A stretch of DNA of 64,000 nucleotides from Oscarella lobularis (Eukaryota; Porifera; Homoscleromorpha; Homosclerophorida; Oscarellidae). The notes beneath the pieces are model-generated. The model saw only the letters and a list, made by a program, of their open reading frames with translations. It was not told the origin of the DNA and ran no database searches. Of this stretch, positions 58,889 through 64,000 are shown piece after piece. The stretch spans positions 2,542,001-2,606,000 of the forward strand of contig NC_089182.1 in assembly GCF_947507565.1 (NCBI RefSeq), written 5' to 3'. The first letter of the stretch is position 1; each line of letters opens with the position of its first letter. The translations under genes and the position numbers were made by a program.

Positions 58889-60917
58889 TTAACACCAAGG
58901 TTTTTCGAACAGTTTTTCCATTTCCTCTAATTTTCTGCCCTTGGTTTCGGGCAATAGGGCATAGAGAAATAAAAAGCCGATGAAAGCGAAGCCGGCATAA
59001 ATCAAAAACGCGCCGCCCCGTCCGACGGGAGGAAAATTCGACAGCGACAAGAAAGAAAGTGAAACGAGAAGATTACAGGACCAATTCGTAGCCGTTGACA
59101 CGGCAACGCCAACAGATCTAGCCCAATTAGGATAGATCTCGGAATTGATAGTCCACGGCATGGGCCCCATGCCGGGAGCAAAGAACGCAATGTAACAGAC
59201 GAGAGCGACGACGACAAGCCACGCGTTTTTAGAAGGACAATAATTATAAGCCCAATGGGTGGTGGCATTTGAGGGGAGTTGGGGCAGCGCGACGGTACAC
59301 TTCAGGGACCCTCTAGTCGTTACGGAATAAGACCGATTATCTGCTTTTTGGCAATTTCCTAAGGGCGTCGACGCGTTTTGAACGTAGCAGAAGCCGCAGT
59401 CGTCGTCCATGATGCATCGATTGCACGTGCTATAGGGGCAAGTGGCGTTCGACGTGTTGAAGGAGTGCGGCGATTCGGCGCTCGTTACGAAGAAGGCGGC
59501 GGAGAGAAAGCCGAGGCTGAGAATGACGCCGAGGAGAGAGCCGAGGAGGAGCTTACGACGTCCGATTCGCTCGACGAGAAAGAAGCCAATGACAGTGAAG
59601 AGTAGGTTGCCCACGGCAACGACGACTGACCACCAAATCGCTTGGCGTTCGTCTTCGACGCCAGCCATGCTTACAATAGTTGCCGTGTAATACCTGAAGA
59701 AGAGAAGAGAAGAGAGACGTTTTTTCTTTGAGATGCTGTTTAGGTATTCCCTTACATGACTGTATTGATTCCTGAGAGTTGTTGAATGGCTTGAAGGCCC
59801 GCTCCCACGATGATTGCGCGTCTGACTGGCGGCGTAGTAAATGCTCTTTTCAATTTATCGAACCCTTCACGTGTGAGTTACTAAGGAGACGATTTCTTCC
59901 CCGCCAAGTCTCACCTCCGCCTCCTCCTTTCTTTTCGTCTTGAATTTCTCTCTGATGATTACTCTCGATTGAGGCTAGCTCTTTGTCGACGCATGCAGTC
60001 CCGCGAATCTTTATAAGAACTCGCTTTGCCTGAATCAATTTCCCTTTGCGAACAAGCCACCGCGGTGACTCGGGCATAAACAGAAAGCCTATGCCCATAA
60101 TCACAGCAGGGGCGCCAGCCAAGCCAAGCATATACCTGATAAAAAAGAAATACTACTTGTCATATATATGGATTCGGTGGCTCTGACCTCCAGCCTATCT
60201 CGCGCATTCCGCTGAAAGCTCCGTCGACGGCGGCGGCCACAGCCTGGCCGCCAGTAATAAACAAATTATTGACAACTATTAACTTGCCTCGAAGATGAAT
60301 TGGCGCACATTCAGCTATGTAGACGGGCACAGTCATGGAAGCAAATCCTACAATAAAAACAAAGCATTTAATTTAGACCCGCAATAGACTACGTTCTCAT
60401 CTCCCTTACCAATTCCTATTCCCACAACGAGCCTCCCAACGAATAGGACAATCCAAGTCTGATGAGGCGAGATAGCCATCAAGACGGCGCCGATTGTAAA
60501 CACGAGCGAAGCTCCTATGAGTGTCCCCCGACGTCCGATCCATTCGCTAAGCGTTCCGGCTATCGCCGCGCCGACGGCGGCGGCGAGGATCGTCACGCTG
60601 ACGACGAACTCCTGATTGAGATTGGAGAGTGCGTAGTAGTCGGAGAGAAGGAGAAGTGCGCCCGAAACGACGCCCGTGTCGTAGCCGAATAGGAAGCCGC
60701 CGATTGCCGCGAAAAAGGCGAGAACGAAGACGAAACAGGGCGTCGGCGGGGTCTCGTCTTTTTCGCCGGCTGTTCCTTCGTCTTCCGTGCCGTAGTCGTC
60801 CGTGTCGTCGGTTATTTCGTGTAGAGGGGTCTTTTCTGTGACGATCGGTTCGTCTTCGGCTGCGTTTACCGGCGCTAAGTTGGACATTTCGATTGAGATG
60901 AGGGGGTCGTGTGACAT
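58889..60917 (-). CDS. SLC2A13: Proton/myo-inositol cotransporter (HMIT)
   Basis: SLC2A13 imports myo-inositol with protons through a 12-helix major facilitator fold. The minus-strand start at 60917 ([20 protein letters not shown]) has an acidic N-terminal tail, then [39 protein letters not shown] and GRLVVGIGI. After introns, exons read AEIYVAEVTPP-like [53 protein letters not shown] and [19 protein letters not shown]. The large luminal loop has clustered cysteines typical of HMIT ([20 protein letters not shown]). [19 protein letters not shown] and [16 protein letters not shown] end the protein. At least five introns split it. Confidence 0.93.
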
Positions 60918-62353
60918 GAAGAAAATCCGAAGAACCCGGACGATAGAGCCAATAAATTAGAATTCTATCCGATAATCTACGCAAAGCGTACGACGAAATC
61001 GCGACGAAGAGCACGAGGCATTTCCTCCATCTTGAGTGCAGCGCGTGAAATCTTGCATCATTTCGTTACCAAAAATAAATATGCTGACCAATCATTAGTC
61101 AAACCGGTATTCAAAACCGGTTTACAAATTCACGCCTATTCGGTGGAACAAATCAGAGCGCTAGATGAGCCCCACGTGATCCCAACGGACCAATGAGCGC
61201 GCTGGGTGGGGCTACGCTGTTCAAAAGCGAAGCGCACAACCGATTTCCTTCAGTTGCGGCTGAGGGTGGATGTTTCGCGGTTCGCTGCGTCTCGTCCTTG
61301 AACGGACCGGCTCGGGGGAAGGCAAAAGGCAAGTCTGGATTGGCGGATCAGCGTGGCCCACGGTTTTTACCGTGCCGGAGCCCGTAGGCAGGGCGAAGGG
61401 GGGCTTCGGCCTCGGTACGCGCACTGAGCAAAACGATCGCTTAGGTCTTATTGTTGCCAACAAGCACGAACTGCGCTAGGCTCGAGCGGTTACGGCTTGG
61501 AGGGGGTGTTCAAAAATGGCCTGGTTGCCGGCACTTTTCTCACCCGATGGCACGATTAGACCGACGATGATCCGGCTCAGGTGAAGTCAATTTCGGCATT
61601 GCACTGTCTTTCTTGTCGGCCTCTACAAACAGTGGTCGGCCGTTCTCCAACCCAAAAGCCCTGGTTCTTAGCCTTGCGCTTACCAATGTGGTCAGGTATC
61701 GTCGCGCCGGGGGACTCGGTATTAGGGACCGACTACTCGTCCAGGCGGATACTGAATGGGGGGGCTGATGAAGTCGCAACTCACCCGAAACTTTTTGGAA
61801 GGGAGTCATCGCTTTGCGAAGACTTCCCTGGGCTACGAAGCGTCCGAACCTCCACGCGGTGTAGCCTGGATAACGCTAATACGGACGCAACAAAAAGGTA
61901 CGTACAACGATTATTTGGCAGAGACTAATTTTCTCTCTTTTTTAGGTGGAAACGTGGCAAGAGGGGCTTAGGAGACGAAATCGAACATCGAAGGAGGATT
62001 TTGAACGAGTGCATCGGCCACGTGTTTTCTTTGTAATTTTTAGGTCACGCGCTGGATGAAGGAAAACGATCGAAGGACGAAGACAGAAAGAAGAATGGGA
62101 AGATCGACGACGAGCACGAAGAAAAGCGAGAGATCCACGACGAAATCTGAACGATCGAAAGAAACAGTGGACATACTATGATAATAGTCAATTTTTTGCA
62201 TGACTGAACTGTGAAATCGCTGTGTACGCGTGTGTGGAAATAAATTAAGAAATCATGACGCGAACGTTTGGCCGTCGCGTATTTGGAGACAGGATTTATT
62301 TCATTCCGGTATGTCTACCTACTCACTTTAGAACCACGTGATAAAGTCGTGAG
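60918..62353. other. Unassigned GC-rich region, possibly a spliced transcript
   Basis: No gene here can be named. From about 61190 to 61890 the sequence is GC-rich with several overlapping short frames, none with a motif; one starts at 61270 (MFRGSLRLVLERTGSGEGKR). A plausible donor at 61897 (AAAAG|GTACGT) and acceptor at 61945 (TTTTTTAG) would join a Lys/Arg-rich frame (DNANTDATKRWKRGKRGLGD). A second possible splice near 62013-62041 leads to a charged stretch ending in stops. The last 200 bp are A/T-rich and probably promoter of the next gene. Candidates are a noncoding RNA, a fast-evolving basic protein, or a degraded repeat. Confidence 0.35.
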
Positions 62354-64000
62354 ATGCTCTTTTGGCGATCTCTTCGCCGATTCTTTTCGGCAACCACTTC
62401 ATCCAGCGAAAGAATTGTTCCCGCCGATGAGGTCAGAAGCTTTGTTGTGCGCTGCATGGGCGCAGTCGGCACGAAAGCGAGCCACGCGGAGAGTTTGGCC
62501 GAATTGCTTGTGACGGCCGACGAAAGGGGCCACTACAGCCATGGACTAAACAGATTAGGTACGGGAGAAGTAAACGCGTCGCCACTGCGACCGAATGAAT
62601 TCTCTATTCTTGAAAAGAAATGTATGTTCATGACGTCGAGTGCAAAGTTACGGCAATTGACGCCGAGCCCGTCGTTGCTAACGAAACCCCTGCAACTGCA
62701 TTTGTAGACGGTCGAAATGTTCTTGGACCGGTAATAAGAGAGCTCCCACAGCGTAGAGAGAAACAGTGAATATTTGTTAATTAATTAATTAAGGTAGCAG
62801 GAACGCTTTGCATGGAGAAAGCTATTTCAAAAGCTCGAGACGTTGGCGTTAGCTGGGTCGTATGCACAGGTGAGATAAATTGAATTAATTAACGAATTTG
62901 AAGTGATTTTTGGTACGAACAGCTTCAAATCACTATGGAATTGCCGGCTGGTATGCAATAAAGGCGGCAAATGAAGGCCTTATCGTATGAAAACCGTTTT
63001 CTCCTTTCATTTGTTGAATTGTTTTCTAGGGCATGTCTTTTACTAATACGTCTCCACTGCAAGTACCAACTCGGTCGAGACAGGCAGGTTTTCTCATCTT
63101 GGGACGAGTCAATGATTCTTAATCTCATCATAGGTTGCACTTGGAACGAATCCCATTGCATTTGCCGCTCCAGGAGTAAACGGGGATCATTTCGTATTGG
63201 ATATGGCTACATCGACTGCCGCCATTGGAAAGGTAAAGCTTTAGTTGTGCTGGAGATTTCTGCAGTAAAATATCATGTGACATAGGTTGAATTACACCAA
63301 AGAAAGGAAATTCCTATTCCCACTGGATGGGGCGTCGACTCTAAAGGAAACGTAAAGGCGCTAATACATGTATAACTACGTAAAGTATACGTTACCTTCA
63401 GGAGTCGAGATCTCCTGATGCAATTCTTCACGGAGGAGGATTGTCTCCGTTAGGAGGAACAGAAGCATCAAGTACAGGCGTTATTTTTTCATTGAACCGA
63501 TGATAGAAAATCGTCGAACAGGTGGCTACAAAGGCTATGGCTTGGCCACAATGGTTGAAATTTTCTGCGGGATTCTTGCCGGTTCTGCTTACGGACCAAA
63601 CATAAGGCGATGGATGGGTACAGAGGAGGAAGCAAATCTAGTACGTACTACATTACCTCACGATCATTTTATGACAATGTCGACGCGTGTAGGGCCAATC
63701 ATTTGCTGCAATAAATCCAACCATGTTTGCTCCCGATTTCTCTGAGCGTCTCGCCGATTTATTGAAAATACTAAGAACACTGCAGCCAGTATGACTGTCT
63801 AATTGTTCCGTTTTTCTTACCCGTGATTCGTTCTCAAGGCTGAAGGCGAGTCTGAAGTTCTAGTGGCTGGCGATCCTGAGCGAAGGCACCTGTCAAAAAT
63901 CAAAGACCTCGGAGGAATTCCTTACCACGTGAACATGTTTCCCGCTATGGACAAGCTAGCTGACAAACTCAACGTGAAAAGAATGGTTCCAAAGGCTACG
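62354..64000 (+). CDS. LDH2/malate dehydrogenase-family oxidoreductase, 3' end cut off
   Basis: This NAD(P)-dependent 2-hydroxyacid dehydrogenase belongs to the LDH2/MDH2/sulfolactate dehydrogenase family (bacterial YjmC/YlbC/ComC), distinct from ordinary malate dehydrogenase. The start at 62354 begins an Arg-rich likely mitochondrial presequence (MLFWRSLRRFFSATTSSSER). Typical segments follow across short introns: ELLVTADERGHYSHGLNRLG, VGVSWVVCTASNHYGIAGWY, GMSFTNTSPLQVPTRSRQ, LGTNPIAFAAPGVNGDHFVL, DMATSTAAIGKVE, GWGVDSKGN and GGYKGYGLATMVEIFCGIL. The last exon (from about 63842) gives AEGESEVLVAGDPERRHLSK and DKLADKLNVKRMVPKAT at the window edge. Probably only a few residues are missing. 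The substrate (malate, lactate or similar) is not determined by what can be seen. Confidence 0.88.

Noticed and set aside
61190-61890. Possible ribosomal RNA fragment, because of high GC content
   Set aside because: I could not find any of the conserved 18S or 28S words that I know in it.

Overview
This window comes from a nuclear genome of an early-branching animal. The gene set is metazoan: SRCR/lysyl oxidase, zizimin-type DOCK, fascin, muniscin, DAPP1, cystinosin and GCDH. Most introns are about 45-100 bp, intergenic gaps are tens to hundreds of bp, and introns often carry TTAATTAA tracts. One predicted receptor (LRR + ephrin-receptor-like cysteine repeats + multipass membrane domain) and two death-domain proteins have architectures I associate with sponges and other non-bilaterians. 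A sponge, perhaps a homoscleromorph, is my best guess, but it is an inference from gene style and not shown by a marker. I saw no prokaryotic operon, CRISPR array, tRNA, rRNA or viral/LTR fossil.

Layout. 1-3711: two tandem lysyl-oxidase-like genes (the first cut by the window edge). 3816-8659: SASS6 (centriole cartwheel) and GCDH (glutaryl-CoA dehydrogenase). 8892-10845: a fascin with a prenylation-type C terminus, minus strand. 11054-13992: an unknown coiled-coil-repeat gene and SERBP1/HABP4. 14226-16399: MRPL55 and cystinosin, head to head. 16713-17780: ankyrin + death-domain gene. 17925-23022: muniscin (FCHO) and EXOSC3. 23023-24281: a 1.26 kb stretch I cannot explain. 24282-36110, minus strand: a DOCK6/7/8 gene with an intronless ZDHHC6 nested on the opposite strand inside one intron, then YJU2B/CCDC130. 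36228-43156, minus strand: the LRR multipass receptor and a ciliary CIMAP2-like protein. 43323-45180: two divergent MBLAC1-like metallo-beta-lactamase genes, one fused to a death domain. 45193-47956: KDSR and POLR3C head to head. 48030-53461: DPYD and DAPP1 head to head. 53627-57066: DDX11 and a phytanoyl-CoA dioxygenase-family gene head to head. 57109-60917: a membrane-anchored purple acid phosphatase and SLC2A13/HMIT. 60918-62353: a GC-rich unexplained segment. 62354-end: an LDH2/malate dehydrogenase-family gene, cut by the window end.

Most genes are unrelated housekeeping functions and do not form a pathway; the organisation is the more unusual part. Four head-to-head gene pairs have start codons only 33-76 bp apart. 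At least five introns use GC-AG splice sites, including one directly after a start codon. The strongest candidates for undescribed biology are the Death-MBLAC1 fusion, the CAAX-terminated fascin, the LRR/cysteine-rich multipass receptor and the coiled-coil-repeat gene at 11054-12175.
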